Source: Sphingobacteriales bacterium TSM_CSS (GTDB taxonomy: Bacteria > Bacteroidota > Bacteroidia > Chitinophagales > UBA2359). From it: a stretch of 64,000 nt of DNA. The position numbers and the translations under genes are program-made. The first letter of the stretch is position 1. Each line of letters opens with the position of its first letter. Below the pieces are notes generated by a model. The model did no database searches. It worked only from the letters and a program-made list of their open reading frames with translations, and was not told where the DNA came from. The stretch spans positions 1 through 64,000 of the forward strand of contig NBMY01000074.1 in the NCBI GenBank assembly GCA_002212985.1. Reading direction: 5' to 3'. Positions 44,451 through 54,637 of the stretch are shown here, one piece after another.

Positions 44451-44864
44451 TTAATGCGGTAGTTTACTGCGCACTGCGCCATAAGCTAAAGTACCCAATA
44501 CGGCGCTTATAGCTACCACAATAAAAGCAAGATACCCGTTGCCGATTAATATAAAAATGGGACCCGGACATGCACCGGTTAAAGCCCAGCCCAACCCGAA
44601 AATAATGCCGCCAAACAAATAGCGGTATATACTCATGTTTTTGGGGTTAAAAACTACTTCGTTACCGTATATGGTTTTAAACTTTGTTCTTTTCATAACC
44701 GCAACTATAACTATGCCCAGGGCAACTGCAGTGCCTATTACCCCATACATGTGGAACGCCTGGAAACGAAACATTTCCTGAATGCGAAACCACGATACTA
44801 CTTCTGATTTGGTAAGAATAATACCAAACAATATGCCTATGAGAAAAAACTTAATTAATTTCAT
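44451..44864 (-). CDS. YeeE/YedE-family membrane protein, second half (PmpB/TsuA-like)
   Basis: 137 aa from ATG 44864 (an ATG at 44894 would overlap the upstream gene). About four transmembrane helices with the family Cys motif GWALTGACPGPIF. With the preceding 187-aa protein it reproduces the two halves of YeeE/YedE transporters; the family imports thiosulfate or other sulfur species. Its start lies 20 bases after the stop of the first half, so the two are translated from one mRNA. Confidence 0.88.
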   Translation of the reverse strand: MKLIKFFLIGILFGIILTKSEVVSWFRIQEMFRFQAFHMYGVIGTAVALGIVIVAVMKRTKFKTIYGNEVVFNPKNMSIYRYLFGGIIFGLGWALTGACPGPIFILIGNGYLAFIVVAISAVLGTLAYGAVRSKLPH

Positions 44865-44883
44865 GGATTTGAGATTGTAGTTT

Positions 44884-45447
44884 TTACAGACCAATTAAAA
44901 AAGGCAACAGTAAATGTGTCATAAGCAAGCCGCCAATAAAAAAACCAATAACGGCAATGAGCGAAGGCAATTGCAAATTGGATAAACCGCTGATGGCATG
45001 TCCTGAAGTGCAGCCGCCGGCATAACGTGTTCCGAAGCCGACCAGAAAACCGCCAATAACCAAGAAAATAAACCCTCTGAGCGTGAGTATCTGGTCTGTT
45101 CCGAAAATTTCGGCAGGGGCCAGTCCGCTGAAATTGGTAATGCCCAATGCCTGCAAATCCTGAACGGTTGCTTGTGATATTTGAATATTGGCCCCCGAAT
45201 TTAACCAATGGCCGGCAATGAAGCCGCCCACTAAGCCGCCAAATACAAAAACAACATTCCACAACTGGTTGTGCCAGTTTACATTAAAAAAAGGCACCTT
45301 CTTGCCTGCACCGCACATAGAACACATGGTTCCCAATGCGCCCGACACGCCAAATTCGCCGCCAAACCAAAGCAGCAAAAACATAACCAACGCAATGCCT
45401 GCCCCGGCAATGTACCAAGGCCACGGCTGACTAAGTAGTTCCAGCAT
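44884..45447 (-). CDS. YeeE/YedE-family membrane protein, first half (PmpA/TsuA-like)
   Basis: 187 aa, about five transmembrane helices; the Cys motif GTRYAGGCTSGHAISG is the sulfur-relay signature of the family. Two other cysteines form CSMCGAG near residue 42. Split YeeE proteins (PmpA/PmpB) are common in Bacteroidota, often near sulfide- or persulfide-handling genes, which are not in this window. A Crp/Fnr-like palindrome lies 64 bases upstream of the start. Confidence 0.9.
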   Translation of the reverse strand: MLELLSQPWPWYIAGAGIALVMFLLLWFGGEFGVSGALGTMCSMCGAGKKVPFFNVNWHNQLWNVVFVFGGLVGGFIAGHWLNSGANIQISQATVQDLQALGITNFSGLAPAEIFGTDQILTLRGFIFLVIGGFLVGFGTRYAGGCTSGHAISGLSNLQLPSLIAVIGFFIGGLLMTHLLLPFLIGL

Positions 45448-45510
45448 ATTGTTTTGTTTTTAAAAAATGAATAAAATAGAGCGCAAGATACGGCTGAGGC
45501 AAAGGCTGTA

Positions 45511-45528
45511 TTGTAACAAATGTTACAA
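45511..45528. promoter_or_regulatory. Palindromic operator upstream of the YeeE/YedE operon (Crp/Fnr-type geometry)
   Basis: TTGTAACA-AA-TGTTACAA, a perfect 8-2-8 palindrome. A -7-like element on the minus strand (TATCTTGC, 45490-45483) would place its centre near -43, the site of class II activators. The family identity is inference. Confidence 0.5.
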
Positions 45529-45564
45529 AGGTTTGTGTTTTTATTAAAATGAAGCCTGCTGTTG

Positions 45565-46815
45565 TTAGCCGGTTAGTATGAGTTTTTTAAGGGCAATATT
45601 CAAGCCGGTTTTGAGTAAATTTACCTTTGAGGTACTGTTTTTGTACATTTGAAACAGCGCCTCTCTGATGGTTGCCGAAACATCTGAAAACATGGCTTCG
45701 TCTGATATTTCTATTTGCCGTTGCATGAGGTAAGCAAACAACCTGGCCATGCCGCAGTTGGCAATAAAATCGGGAATGAGGCTGCAATGGAGGTCAACAT
45801 ATTTGGCGGTTTCGCCATAAAAAAGGTCGTTGTCTAAAAACGGGTCGTTTGCGCCGCAGGCTACGGTTTCCAGTCCGTTTTTAAGGAGTTGTTCCATTTG
45901 TGTTTTGGTAACCAGTTTTGAGGCAGCCGCCGGAATAAAAATATCGGCGGGGGTTTGCCAGATAGTATCGGCAATTTTATCGGCCGGTTGCAGGTAGGGG
46001 CTGCTGCCCGGTTGCAGTTGGTTGCCTTTTCGGGCGGTAAGCAACTCGCATACTTCTTCAAAAGAAAGTCCTTCGGGGTGTAGTATGGCGTGGCTGCGAT
46101 CTAAAATGCCCACAATTTTTACGCCCTCTTGGGCAAGGTAATAACCGGCAGCGCCTGCCACATTTCCCCAGCCTTGTATAATGGCGCGTTTACCCTGTAT
46201 ATCTGACTGGCGGTAAATATCGTAGTAGTGTTTTACCGCTTCCGATACGCCGTAGCCGGTCATCATATCGGCAACAGTGTGTTTTTTGTTGTGCATTGGC
46301 GGGGTGAAGCGGGTATCTTCTACCACTTTTGAAACACCCTGTCGCAGTTGCCCCAGCAGTTGTATGCGTTCATTTTCGCGGGGCTGAAAATGGCCGGTTA
46401 CTACGCCTTCCTGCGGGTGCCAGAGGCCAAATTCTTCGGTAATGGGTATTACGTGCTTTACCTCATCCACATTTAAATCGCCGCCGGTGCCATAGTAGCT
46501 TTTAAGCAGCGGAATAACGGCTTTAAACCACCGGTGTAACACCTCTTCTTTTCGGGGGTCGTTGGGGTCGAAATTAATACCCGATTTTGCCCCTCCGATG
46601 GGCGGCCCCGATACCGAAAATTTAATTTCCATAATTTTTGCCAGAGCCTCTACTTCGCTACGGTTTAGTCCTTTGCGCATACGGGTTCCGCCGCCGGCTG
46701 CCCCGCCGCGCAAGGAGTTAATAACCACCCAACCTTCGGCTCCGGTTTCGGTATCGTTCCATTCAAAAACTATGGCCGGTTTGGTGTTTCGGTAACGGTT
46801 CAGTAATGTTTCCAT
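45565..46815 (-). CDS. Glu/Leu/Phe/Val dehydrogenase family protein
   Basis: 416 aa from ATG 46815; 28 upstream codons are open but lack family similarity. The ELFV dimerisation domain carries the substrate-lysine motif PIGGAKSGI and GGDLNVDE; the NAD(P) Rossmann domain has VQGWGNVAGAAGYYLAQEG-like motif and GAANDPF-type CGANDPFLD. It deaminates glutamate or branched amino acids oxidatively; which one is not clear from sequence. Monocistronic. Confidence 0.93.
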   Translation of the reverse strand: METLLNRYRNTKPAIVFEWNDTETGAEGWVVINSLRGGAAGGGTRMRKGLNRSEVEALAKIMEIKFSVSGPPIGGAKSGINFDPNDPRKEEVLHRWFKAVIPLLKSYYGTGGDLNVDEVKHVIPITEEFGLWHPQEGVVTGHFQPRENERIQLLGQLRQGVSKVVEDTRFTPPMHNKKHTVADMMTGYGVSEAVKHYYDIYRQSDIQGKRAIIQGWGNVAGAAGYYLAQEGVKIVGILDRSHAILHPEGLSFEEVCELLTARKGNQLQPGSSPYLQPADKIADTIWQTPADIFIPAAASKLVTKTQMEQLLKNGLETVACGANDPFLDNDLFYGETAKYVDLHCSLIPDFIANCGMARLFAYLMQRQIEISDEAMFSDVSATIREALFQMYKNSTSKVNLLKTGLNIALKKLILTG

Positions 46816-46931
46816 GTTGGTTGCAATTTTGGGCAAAGGTAGGGTTTTGCGGTTACTTTTGCCCTGTTTCGGGGTGGGTTTCGGGGTATAAAAAAGCAAA
46901 ACGAAGTACCTGTTGTTTGCAAACAGTTGGT

Positions 46932-47417
46932 TCAGGGGTCGTCTTCCACTTCAACATAGGCATTTTTCAAAGCCCAGCCAAAAATGCGCCATTGTTCTTT
47001 TTTTTCTCTAAACCAGTAGAGGTATTGCTGTGGTTTGTCGTTGCGCAGTTCGGTAACTGCCAGTTGCACATCGCCGGCCTGCAGGGGTGGTGTTAATGCA
47101 ATAGCGTCGGCTTCTTGTTGCGTGAGGACTTTTTTTTCATCTACCGAGTAGGTGTTTACAATAATGGGTTGCGGCAAATGATATTCGGTAAAGGGGTCGT
47201 AGAGCAGGTTTTTTACTCTGTTAATATTGTACTTTGCCAGGTAGTTGTAGTATTCGCCCAATGTTTTTTCCGGAGTAGAAACGGGTTTTTCCTGCTGTGC
47301 TTCGGCGGTGGGCTTTTTGGCAGATTCTGTTTGGGTGTTATCGGGTTTGCAGGCAACTATGAGCAGCAAGCTGAAAAGAATGGGGTAAAAAACAAGGGGG
47401 TTAATAAATTGCTTCAT
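46932..47417 (-). CDS. Small lipoprotein of unknown function
   Basis: 161 aa from ATG 47417. Lipoprotein signal with lipobox IVAC, then a Glu/Lys/Thr-rich linker and a globular domain (about 60-160) with several aromatic residues (YNYLAKYNINRV, YWFREKKEQWRIFGWAL). It resembles NTF2-like accessory domains in outline, but I do not recognise a family. Upstream of the Glu/Leu dehydrogenase on the same strand with a 117-base gap. Confidence 0.65.
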   Translation of the reverse strand: MKQFINPLVFYPILFSLLLIVACKPDNTQTESAKKPTAEAQQEKPVSTPEKTLGEYYNYLAKYNINRVKNLLYDPFTEYHLPQPIIVNTYSVDEKKVLTQQEADAIALTPPLQAGDVQLAVTELRNDKPQQYLYWFREKKEQWRIFGWALKNAYVEVEDDP

Positions 47418-47510
47418 GAGTTTTAGATTAGGGCAGGAGGCAGTTACCATTTAAAACAGGTGGGGTAAAGCTTTTGTTGAATGCCGTTTGCGCCGGTATT
47501 TGGGCGGGCA

Positions 47511-48203
47511 TTAGGTCAGATTTAGTCCAAACTGCAGGTATTTAATGGTATTGGCCCCGCTGAGGTTGAGTTTTTGGTAGCGCGTGGCAACCGAAAGCAG
47601 GGGCATTTGGTTGCGGTTGGGTGCATTTTGCACATCGGGGTAATTAACCCAAACGGGGCAGTTATGAGCTTGCAGTGTTTCGAGAGTACATTGGTAGAGC
47701 AGGTCGCTGTCGGTTTTCAGGTGTATTATGCCATCGGGTTTCAGTATTTTGCGGTACAGTTGCAGGTATTGCAGCGAAGTAAGGCGTTTGCGGGGTTTAT
47801 CTTTTTGCGGGTCGGGAAAAGGCAGCCATATTTCGCTTACTTCGCCCGGGGCAAAATAGTGGTCAATGAGTTCAATGGGAGTACGCACAAAGGCTGCATT
47901 GGCAAGGTTATGCTGTAGTACAAAAGATGCGCCCGTCCAAATGCGGTTTCCTTTTATATCTATGCCAATTACGTTTGTTTGAGGATAAATTTGGGCAATG
48001 GCTACGGTATATTCGCCATAACCGCAGCCAAGTTCCAGTATTAAGGGGTTTTGGTTGCCGAAAAATCCGTTGCACCATTGTGTGCGGTAATTGGTAATGA
48101 GTCCCCTGAAATTGTATAAAACGGGTTCTTTCCAGATGCGGTTTTCAAATACATGTGGCATTTGCTTTATTTCGGCAAACTTGGCCAATTTGCCTTTTCC
48201 CAT
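47511..48203 (-). CDS. trmB: tRNA (guanine46-N7)-methyltransferase
   Basis: 230 aa, class I SAM-dependent methyltransferase. The SAM-binding motif is LELGCGYGEYTVAIA, followed by NVIGIDIKGNRIW and the TrmB signature IWLPFPDPQKDKPRKRLTS. It methylates G46 in the variable loop of tRNAs. Lies 50 bases behind purK on the same strand, probably one transcription unit. Confidence 0.95.
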   Translation of the reverse strand: MGKGKLAKFAEIKQMPHVFENRIWKEPVLYNFRGLITNYRTQWCNGFFGNQNPLILELGCGYGEYTVAIAQIYPQTNVIGIDIKGNRIWTGASFVLQHNLANAAFVRTPIELIDHYFAPGEVSEIWLPFPDPQKDKPRKRLTSLQYLQLYRKILKPDGIIHLKTDSDLLYQCTLETLQAHNCPVWVNYPDVQNAPNRNQMPLLSVATRYQKLNLSGANTIKYLQFGLNLT

Positions 48204-48252
48204 ATGGTGTATGTTTTTTTGTGAATAAGCAGATTTTGGCGATAGTTGTTTA

Positions 48253-49386
48253 TTATCGGTTGCTTTGGCACACTACCTGTATAGCATTTTTAAGTTGGTG
48301 CACCCGCTCAAGGAGGAGGGGCAGGTTATTGTCTAAGAGGGTAATATGCCCCATTTTTCGGCCGGGTTTGGTAATTTTTTTTCCGTACAGGTGAATGTAG
48401 GCACGAGGGGTTGCTAAAACGGTATCCATGCCGAGGTACTGCGCCGGCCCCTCCTGATTGGGTGCGCCAATAATATTGAGCATGGCAGCGGGGCAACTGA
48501 TACCGGTATCGCCCAGGGGCAGTCCTAAAATGGCGCGCCAATGCTGTTCATATTGCGAGGTAAAATTGGCTTTAATGGTTTGGTGCCCGCTGTTGTGGGG
48601 TCGGGGCGCTACTTCATTTACCAGAATTTGGTCATCGGGGGTTAAAAACATTTCTACTGCCAGAATGCCGGTCATATTTAACTTTTCAAGAACTTTAAGG
48701 GCAATTTGTTGTGCCTGTTGTTCTGTATGCGGGCTAATACGGGCAGGTTGCAGCAGGTAATCTACCAGATTGTAGGTGGGGTTAAAAACCAGTTCAACGG
48801 CCGGAAAAGCGGCAGTTTGCCCCTGTACGTTGCGCGCCACAATTACCGATAATTCTTTGAGTATGGGCACTGCTTTTTCCAGCACACAAGGTTGGTCAAA
48901 TGCGGTGGCAATATCGTTGGGGTGGTTAAGGGGCATTACGCCGCGGCCGTCGTAGCCATCGCGCCCCAGTTTAAGGAAAGCCGGCAAAAAATTGATGTGT
49001 TGGTAAAGGTCGGCGCGGTTGTTGGTGAGTCTGAAATCGGCGGTAGGAATTTGGTGTTGTTGGTAAAACTGTTTTTGAAGTTGTTTATCTTGTATAATTT
49101 TAATGGCGTGAGGCTGAGGAAACACTTGCACTCCTTCCAGAGCAAGGCGTTCCAGTGCATCGGTATTTACCTTTTCAATTTCAATGGTTAGCACGTCAAG
49201 GTTTTTGCCAAAGCGGTAAACCGTGTCAAAATCCTGCATCGGGCCACATTCAAAACGGGCGCAAAGGTGTTTGCAAGGTGCCTGAGCATCGGGGTCAAGT
49301 ATATGCACTTCCACATCAAAATCAATGGCGGCTTGTATGAGCATGCGCCCCAACTGCCCGCCGCCCAAAATTCCGGCTTTTTTCAT
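48253..49386 (-). CDS. purK: 5-(carboxyamino)imidazole ribonucleotide synthase
   Basis: 377 aa from ATG 49386 (an ATG at 49395 adds three residues). ATP-grasp fold: KKAGILGGGQLGRML at the N-terminus, KLGRDGYDGRG in the ATP lid, and VNEVAPRPHNSGHQT, the family signature. It carboxylates AIR with ATP and bicarbonate for purine synthesis. purE is not adjacent. Divergent from the RDD gene. Confidence 0.95.
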   Translation of the reverse strand: MKKAGILGGGQLGRMLIQAAIDFDVEVHILDPDAQAPCKHLCARFECGPMQDFDTVYRFGKNLDVLTIEIEKVNTDALERLALEGVQVFPQPHAIKIIQDKQLQKQFYQQHQIPTADFRLTNNRADLYQHINFLPAFLKLGRDGYDGRGVMPLNHPNDIATAFDQPCVLEKAVPILKELSVIVARNVQGQTAAFPAVELVFNPTYNLVDYLLQPARISPHTEQQAQQIALKVLEKLNMTGILAVEMFLTPDDQILVNEVAPRPHNSGHQTIKANFTSQYEQHWRAILGLPLGDTGISCPAAMLNIIGAPNQEGPAQYLGMDTVLATPRAYIHLYGKKITKPGRKMGHITLLDNNLPLLLERVHQLKNAIQVVCQSNR

Positions 49387-49580
49387 ATTGACCAAATGAG
49401 GGTCAAAAATACCAAAAAATAAGACAGGTTGTGCCGGTGCGGGGTTGGGATAAGACGGGTAAAGCAGATTAGGTAATAACCGGCTACCCCGGTTGTGCGC
49501 TCTAAGGCATTAAAACAAAGCGTAAAATTGCTTACTTTTACCCCTTCATTGGGCAACCACTACTCCAAAACAGCGAAGGT

Positions 49581-50288
49581 ATGGAAGAACGCATGAACAT
49601 TGTTACCACGCAAAACGTAGGAATTGAATATGAAATTGCCAGCCTTGGCACCCGCTACGTTGCCGGAATAATTGACGTGCTGGCTTTATTTGGTTATGCA
49701 ATTTTATTTTTGTACTTCGCAGACCAATTTTATTTTGATGACTGGACATATTACGTGTTTTTACTGCTGCCCTTGATGTTGTATGATTTGGTACTGGAGT
49801 TAATGTTAGACGGGCAAAGTTTGGGAAAGTACCTTATGCGCCTGAAGGTGGTAAACACAGACGGCTCGCAGGTTTCGGTGGGTGGTTACCTGCTGAGGTG
49901 GCTGCTGCGGCCGGTTGATGTGTGGATTTCTATGGGCGGCGTTGCCGTTTTAAGCATTATTATTACCGGAACCGGCCAACGGTTGGGCGATTTGGCGGCC
50001 GGAACCACGGTGATTAACCTGAAAAACCGGGTAAAATTAGCCGATACGCTGTTTACCATAGTTCCCGATGGCTATGAAACCGTATTTCATGAGGTTGATA
50101 ACCTTACCGATAAAGATGTGGCCCTCATAAAAGAAATTATGGACGAAGCCAACCGACTGCAAAACAACAAAGCCATAGAACTGCTGGCCATAAAAGTAGC
50201 CCACGTAATGCAGGTGCAACACAACCTGCCCTCCCGTAAATTTCTGGAAACAGTACTTACAGATTACAACCACCTGCACGCAAGGTAA
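49581..50288 (+). CDS. RDD-family membrane protein
   Basis: 235 aa. Three to four transmembrane segments in the first ~150 residues with the family core: ASLGTRYVAGIIDVLALFG, DGQSLGKYLMRLKVV and GQRLGDLAAGTTVI. A soluble C-terminal tail of ~80 residues follows. The family is thought to aid transport or protein insertion, but no function is proven. The start could also be the second Met (residue 5). Monocistronic, with the DUF4271 promoter behind it. Confidence 0.88.
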   Translation: MEERMNIVTTQNVGIEYEIASLGTRYVAGIIDVLALFGYAILFLYFADQFYFDDWTYYVFLLLPLMLYDLVLELMLDGQSLGKYLMRLKVVNTDGSQVSVGGYLLRWLLRPVDVWISMGGVAVLSIIITGTGQRLGDLAAGTTVINLKNRVKLADTLFTIVPDGYETVFHEVDNLTDKDVALIKEIMDEANRLQNNKAIELLAIKVAHVMQVQHNLPSRKFLETVLTDYNHLHAR

Positions 50289-50357
50289 ACAGGCAACCGC
50301 CTGCTGTCAACTTTGGGCTATAATAACCGCATGAATACAATCTTTCGCTAAATTAGC

Positions 50358-50365
50358 TACCTTTG
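50358..50365 (+). promoter_or_regulatory. -7 element of the DUF4271 gene
   Basis: TACCTTTG matches TAnnTTTG, 17-25 bases before the conserved coding start. Confidence 0.5.
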
Positions 50366-50399
50366 CAAAAAATTTCGGTTTTTGCAGCAGGTACCTTTC

Positions 50400-51467
50400 A
50401 TGCATCGCGCTATTGTTCTAAAAATTGCTCTTTTTGCTGCACTGCATTTTGTACTGCATACCCTGCGGGCAGAAATTCCAATTGCCTTACAACCGGCCGA
50501 TACCACCACCTATTATGCCGATACGGCCTGCTACCTAAAACCGCTTACACCTACCCATACCGACACATTGGCCCAAGCTTGGTTAGCCCGTTTGGGCACC
50601 ATAAGCTGCCTTTTTAATCAACACCTTAACAATTTGCCGGCAACTGCCGCACCCACAACCAACATTGTGCTGCTGCCGCCGCTGTTGCCTTCCGATATAC
50701 TTGCAACAGATACCGCACAACTGCCACCGCCACTTTGGTATAATGTAAAAAACCTGCCTCAATTTACCCCTCAGGAAATTGAAGTGCAAAATTTTATACA
50801 GCCCCTGCGCCTGCAGTCGCCGGTAAAAACACTGCTGTTTTATATTTTCTTGTTTATTGCCATACTGTATGCCTTTTTGTCTTACAACTATGCCAAGTAC
50901 CTTCAGAAGTTGTACGAGGCGGTACTTAATATTTACATAGCCAGGCAGTTCTACGAAGATTTTAACCACAATGTGTTTATCATGAACCTGCTTTTTGGCA
51001 TTATTACGGTGGGTACATTTGGGTTGTTTGCCTATTTGGGCGTTGATTATTTTGGCAAATTCCAACATGCCGATAATTACCTGCTTATGTCTGCTCTGGC
51101 TGTTGCCATAGGAGGCTATTTATCATTGCGCCGCCTCATGCTTCGGTTTATTGCCTTTATACTGCCGTTGTCAGAGGTAATTTATTTTTATCTCTTCAAT
51201 CTGCGCATTATTAATATTGCTTTAAGTGTGGCGCTGCTGCCGCTGCTGCTGCTTATGGCGTTTGGCGTACCCCTTATAGAAAAAACCGCCCTGTACATGG
51301 CAATTGCCACAACGGGCATTAGCCTGATATTTATTGTATTCAGAGGTCTTACAATTGTAAAAGAATTTGTGTGGCGTTATAAGTTCCACTTTTTTTTGTA
51401 CCTTTGCACCCTCGAAATCGCACCCCTGTTGGTGATGTATAAAGTGGTTTCCGGGTACCTTGTCTAA
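50400..51467 (+). CDS. DUF4271 membrane protein
   Basis: 355 aa from ATG 50400. An earlier CAG-frame start at 50382 (non-ATG) is unlikely because it would sit within the promoter-proximal leader. A signal-like N-terminus, a periplasmic ~100-residue stretch, then about seven to eight transmembrane segments. It matches DUF4271, a Bacteroidota family that is usually encoded directly upstream of hemD, as here. Function unknown. A -7 element for hemD is embedded in its 3' end. Confidence 0.82.
   Translation: MHRAIVLKIALFAALHFVLHTLRAEIPIALQPADTTTYYADTACYLKPLTPTHTDTLAQAWLARLGTISCLFNQHLNNLPATAAPTTNIVLLPPLLPSDILATDTAQLPPPLWYNVKNLPQFTPQEIEVQNFIQPLRLQSPVKTLLFYIFLFIAILYAFLSYNYAKYLQKLYEAVLNIYIARQFYEDFNHNVFIMNLLFGIITVGTFGLFAYLGVDYFGKFQHADNYLLMSALAVAIGGYLSLRRLMLRFIAFILPLSEVIYFYLFNLRIINIALSVALLPLLLLMAFGVPLIEKTALYMAIATTGISLIFIVFRGLTIVKEFVWRYKFHFFLYLCTLEIAPLLVMYKVVSGYLV
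51399..51406 (+). promoter_or_regulatory. Internal -7 element for hemD
   Basis: TACCTTTG inside the last codons of the DUF4271 gene, 108 bases before the hemD start. It allows hemD to be transcribed separately. Confidence 0.4.
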
Positions 51468-51513
51468 ACCAAAAGCAAAGCCTTTTCAGCTCCCTTTTAA
51501 ATACCGCGATTAG

Positions 51514-52296
51514 ATGAATAACCTCATGGGCAATCAACACAACAGAACCATTAAAAGCATCCTCATCTCGCAACCCGAACCCGAAGCGCCGGGTAAATCG
51601 CCCTACCACATAATGGCCGAAAAACTGCACGTGTCCATTCTTTTCAGGCCGTTTATAAAAGTAGATGGATTGCAGGCAAAAGATTTCAGAAAAAGCAGGA
51701 TTAACCTCCTCGATTACACTGCCGTAATCTTTACCAGCCGCAATGCCGTAAACCATTTCTTTCGGCTTTGCGATGAACTTAGGGTAAAAATGCCCCAAAA
51801 TACCAAGTACTTCTGCATTTCGGAAGCCATTGCCCTCTATCTTCAGAAATTTATCCTGTACAGAAAAAGAAAGGTGTTTTTTGACAAAGCCAGTTCTTTA
51901 AACGGGCTGAAAGACCTGTTGAAAAAGCACAGAAAAACCGATAAATTCCTGTTTCCCTGCGCCGCCGACCGGAAAGAGAACATAGAACAGTATCTTGTTG
52001 AAGAAAATTTTAATTTTTCGCCGGCCGTTATGTTTGAAACTGTGCCCGATAAACTTTTGGATGTTGATATTGCACAGTACGATATGCTCGTCTTTTTCAG
52101 CCCGATGGGTATTAAATCTTTAGGCGAAAACTTTCCCGATTTTCGGCAGAACGATGTGGTAATAGGCGCTTTTGGCCCTACTACGGCAAAAGCGGTTACC
52201 GATGCCGGCCTTCGTCTCGATTTTCAGGCACCCATGCCCGGCGTTCCGTCTATCACCATGGCCATTGAAAAATTTATTTCCGAGCAAAAGGCTTAG
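51514..52296 (+). CDS. hemD: Uroporphyrinogen-III synthase
   Basis: 260 aa, HEM4 fold: two alpha/beta domains joined by a hinge. Typical for Bacteroidota are IKSILISQPEPE at the N-terminus, YTAVIFTSRNAVNHFF, KFLFPCAADRKEN, and the C-terminal VVIGAFGPTTAKAVTDAGLRLDFQAP. It closes hydroxymethylbilane to uroporphyrinogen III for heme. Other hem genes are not in the window. The start could also be the second Met (residue 4). Confidence 0.93.
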   Translation: MNNLMGNQHNRTIKSILISQPEPEAPGKSPYHIMAEKLHVSILFRPFIKVDGLQAKDFRKSRINLLDYTAVIFTSRNAVNHFFRLCDELRVKMPQNTKYFCISEAIALYLQKFILYRKRKVFFDKASSLNGLKDLLKKHRKTDKFLFPCAADRKENIEQYLVEENFNFSPAVMFETVPDKLLDVDIAQYDMLVFFSPMGIKSLGENFPDFRQNDVVIGAFGPTTAKAVTDAGLRLDFQAPMPGVPSITMAIEKFISEQKA

Positions 52297-52519
52297 CTTA
52301 GAGGTATTGCAACATCAGCCGCAGCTCTAAAAAAACCATTGTTTCAACTGCCCGCCAAAGCAGTTTTGCAATTGCAGATACGTTCTTCTAACCCTTGTAC
52401 TACGCTTTCGGGTTTTAAAAAGTAATTTTTACCCTTCTTCCCTGTGCCTCCGCGGCAATGGTAAAAAAACAACCATATAGCCACACAACAGCGCATGTTT
52501 TACCCCCAATTTAAGGCAA

Positions 52520-54601
52520 ATGCAGCACCATACTCCCCCCAAACATACCAACAAACTGGCAAATGAACTTAGCCCCTACCTGTTGCAACACGCCCACAAC
52601 CCCGTAAACTGGTACCCTTGGGGCACAGAAGCCCTTAACCTGGCAAAAACGCAAGACAAACCCATACTCATTAGCATTGGTTATGCCGCCTGCCATTGGT
52701 GCCATGTTATGGAACGCGAATCTTTTGAAAACGAAGAAGTGGCCGAATTTATGAACCGCCACTTTGTAAACATAAAAGTTGACCGCGAAGAACGACCCGA
52801 TTTAGACCAGATTTATATGGATGCCGTAACGGCTCTTACCGGCAGCGGCGGCTGGCCGCTCAATTGCTTTTTGTTGCCCGATGCCCGCCCTTTTTACGGC
52901 GGAACCTACTTTCCGCCAAAGGCAATGTATGGTAAACCCGATTGGCTGAGCCTGCTCAAAAGCATTGTACGCACCTTTACCGAAAAAAGAGCCGAACTGG
53001 AACAGCAAGCCGGCTACATAACCCAACACCTGCAAAACCAGGATGCACAGGTATTGCAGCAACTTCCCCTGCTGCAAACAACCCAACTCTTTGAGCCAAA
53101 CACCGCCGAAACCATTTTTGTGCGCCTGCGCCAACGTTTCGATACCGAAGATGGCGGCTTTGGTGCAGCACCCAAGTTTCCGGCAACCATGAACCTGCAA
53201 TGGCTGCTTCAATATTACCACTTTGCCGCCGATAAAAACGCCCTGCAGCACGCCTTGTTTTCTTTAGATAAAATGACCGCCGGCGGCATTTACGACCACC
53301 TTGGCGGCGGCTTTGCCCGCTATTCGGTAGATAAAGCATGGCTGGTGCCGCATTTCGAAAAAATGCTCTACGATAATGCCCTGCTTACAGACCTGCTGAC
53401 CGATGCCTATAAAATTACCCGAAAACCCGAATACAAGGAAACCATAGAGCAAACCCTTGAGTTTATTGCCACCGAAATGACCTCCGATGAAGGTGGTTTT
53501 TATGCTTCCTATGATGCCGATTCGGAAGGCGAAGAGGGTAAATACTACGTTTGGAGCAAAGCCGAAACAGATCAGGTTCTTAGCGAAGATGCACCCGTTT
53601 TTAACCGCTTTTACGGCATAACCGAACAGGGCAACTGGGAGGGTAAAAACATACTGAACCGAAATTTTACCCTTAAAAACTTTGCCGACAAAACCGGCTA
53701 CAGCCCCGAACAACTCAAAAACCTGCTGCAACGCTGCCGCCGCCGGTTGCTTGCCTACCGAAACAACCGCACAAAACCCGCCTTAGACGACAAAATAATA
53801 CTGGGCTGGAACGCCCTCATGACCACCGCCTACGCCAAAGCTTTTCAGGCGCTTGGCCACCCGCAATACAAAACCGCCGCCGAAAACAACCTGCAATTTA
53901 TGCTCACCCGTTTTGCCGATACCCAACGGCAAAACCCGGCCTTGCTGCATACCTATAAAAACGGACGCGCACAACACCCCGCTTTTTTAGACGATTACGC
54001 CTTTGTAATAGAAGCCTTGCTGACTGTTTACCAAATTAATTTTAACGAAGAACTGCCCCAGCAGGCACTTTCGCTTGCCGAATTTGTGCTGCAACATTTT
54101 GCCGACCCCGCCGGAAGCCCTGTTTTATTTTATACGCCCGATTTTCAGACCGATGTGATTGTGCGCAAAAAGGAGTATTACGACAGCGCCACGCCATCGG
54201 GCAACTCCACCATGGCCGCTAACTTAAAACTGTTGGGTGCCATGCTTAACCTGCCCCATTTAACCGAATTATCGGCAAAAATGGTAAAATCGGTCGAAAC
54301 TTCCCTGTTAAAATATCCCACCTCTTTTGGCCGGTGGGGCAGTGTAGCCCTGCAGTTTGTTTACCCCGCCCGAGAGGTTGCCGTAGTGGGCAGCAATGCA
54401 CCCAAATTAGCCCTGCAACTGGCAAAAAACTTTTTACCCAATACCGCGCTAATGGCATCTGCCGGCAACCAAAGCCCTTATGAATTGCTGCAAGACCGCT
54501 TTGTGGAGGGTAAAACTCTGTTTTATGTGTGCCAAAACACCGCCTGCCAAATGCCGGTAAACACCCCGCAGGAAGCCCTGCAACTGCTCAACAGCCGCTA
54601 A
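52520..54601 (+). CDS. Thioredoxin-domain/N-acylglucosamine-epimerase-like protein (YyaL, DUF255)
   Basis: 693 aa. The N-terminal DUF255 thioredoxin-like domain shows [12 protein letters not shown] and [19 protein letters not shown] (CHWC pair); then an (alpha/alpha)6 six-hairpin domain with [20 protein letters not shown] and [16 protein letters not shown]-like motifs. This is the YyaL/SPATA20 family, of uncertain biochemical role (perhaps redox or sugar-related). The preceding 223-base gap shows nothing recognisable. Convergent with the LytTR gene. Confidence 0.92.
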   Translation: MQHHTPPKHTNKLANELSPYLLQHAHNPVNWYPWGTEALNLAKTQDKPILISIGYAACHWCHVMERESFENEEVAEFMNRHFVNIKVDREERPDLDQIYMDAVTALTGSGGWPLNCFLLPDARPFYGGTYFPPKAMYGKPDWLSLLKSIVRTFTEKRAELEQQAGYITQHLQNQDAQVLQQLPLLQTTQLFEPNTAETIFVRLRQRFDTEDGGFGAAPKFPATMNLQWLLQYYHFAADKNALQHALFSLDKMTAGGIYDHLGGGFARYSVDKAWLVPHFEKMLYDNALLTDLLTDAYKITRKPEYKETIEQTLEFIATEMTSDEGGFYASYDADSEGEEGKYYVWSKAETDQVLSEDAPVFNRFYGITEQGNWEGKNILNRNFTLKNFADKTGYSPEQLKNLLQRCRRRLLAYRNNRTKPALDDKIILGWNALMTTAYAKAFQALGHPQYKTAAENNLQFMLTRFADTQRQNPALLHTYKNGRAQHPAFLDDYAFVIEALLTVYQINFNEELPQQALSLAEFVLQHFADPAGSPVLFYTPDFQTDVIVRKKEYYDSATPSGNSTMAANLKLLGAMLNLPHLTELSAKMVKSVETSLLKYPTSFGRWGSVALQFVYPAREVAVVGSNAPKLALQLAKNFLPNTALMASAGNQSPYELLQDRFVEGKTLFYVCQNTACQMPVNTPQEALQLLNSR

Positions 54602-54637
54602 CCGGGGTAATTGTTCATGGTTTGAACCCGGTTTGGC

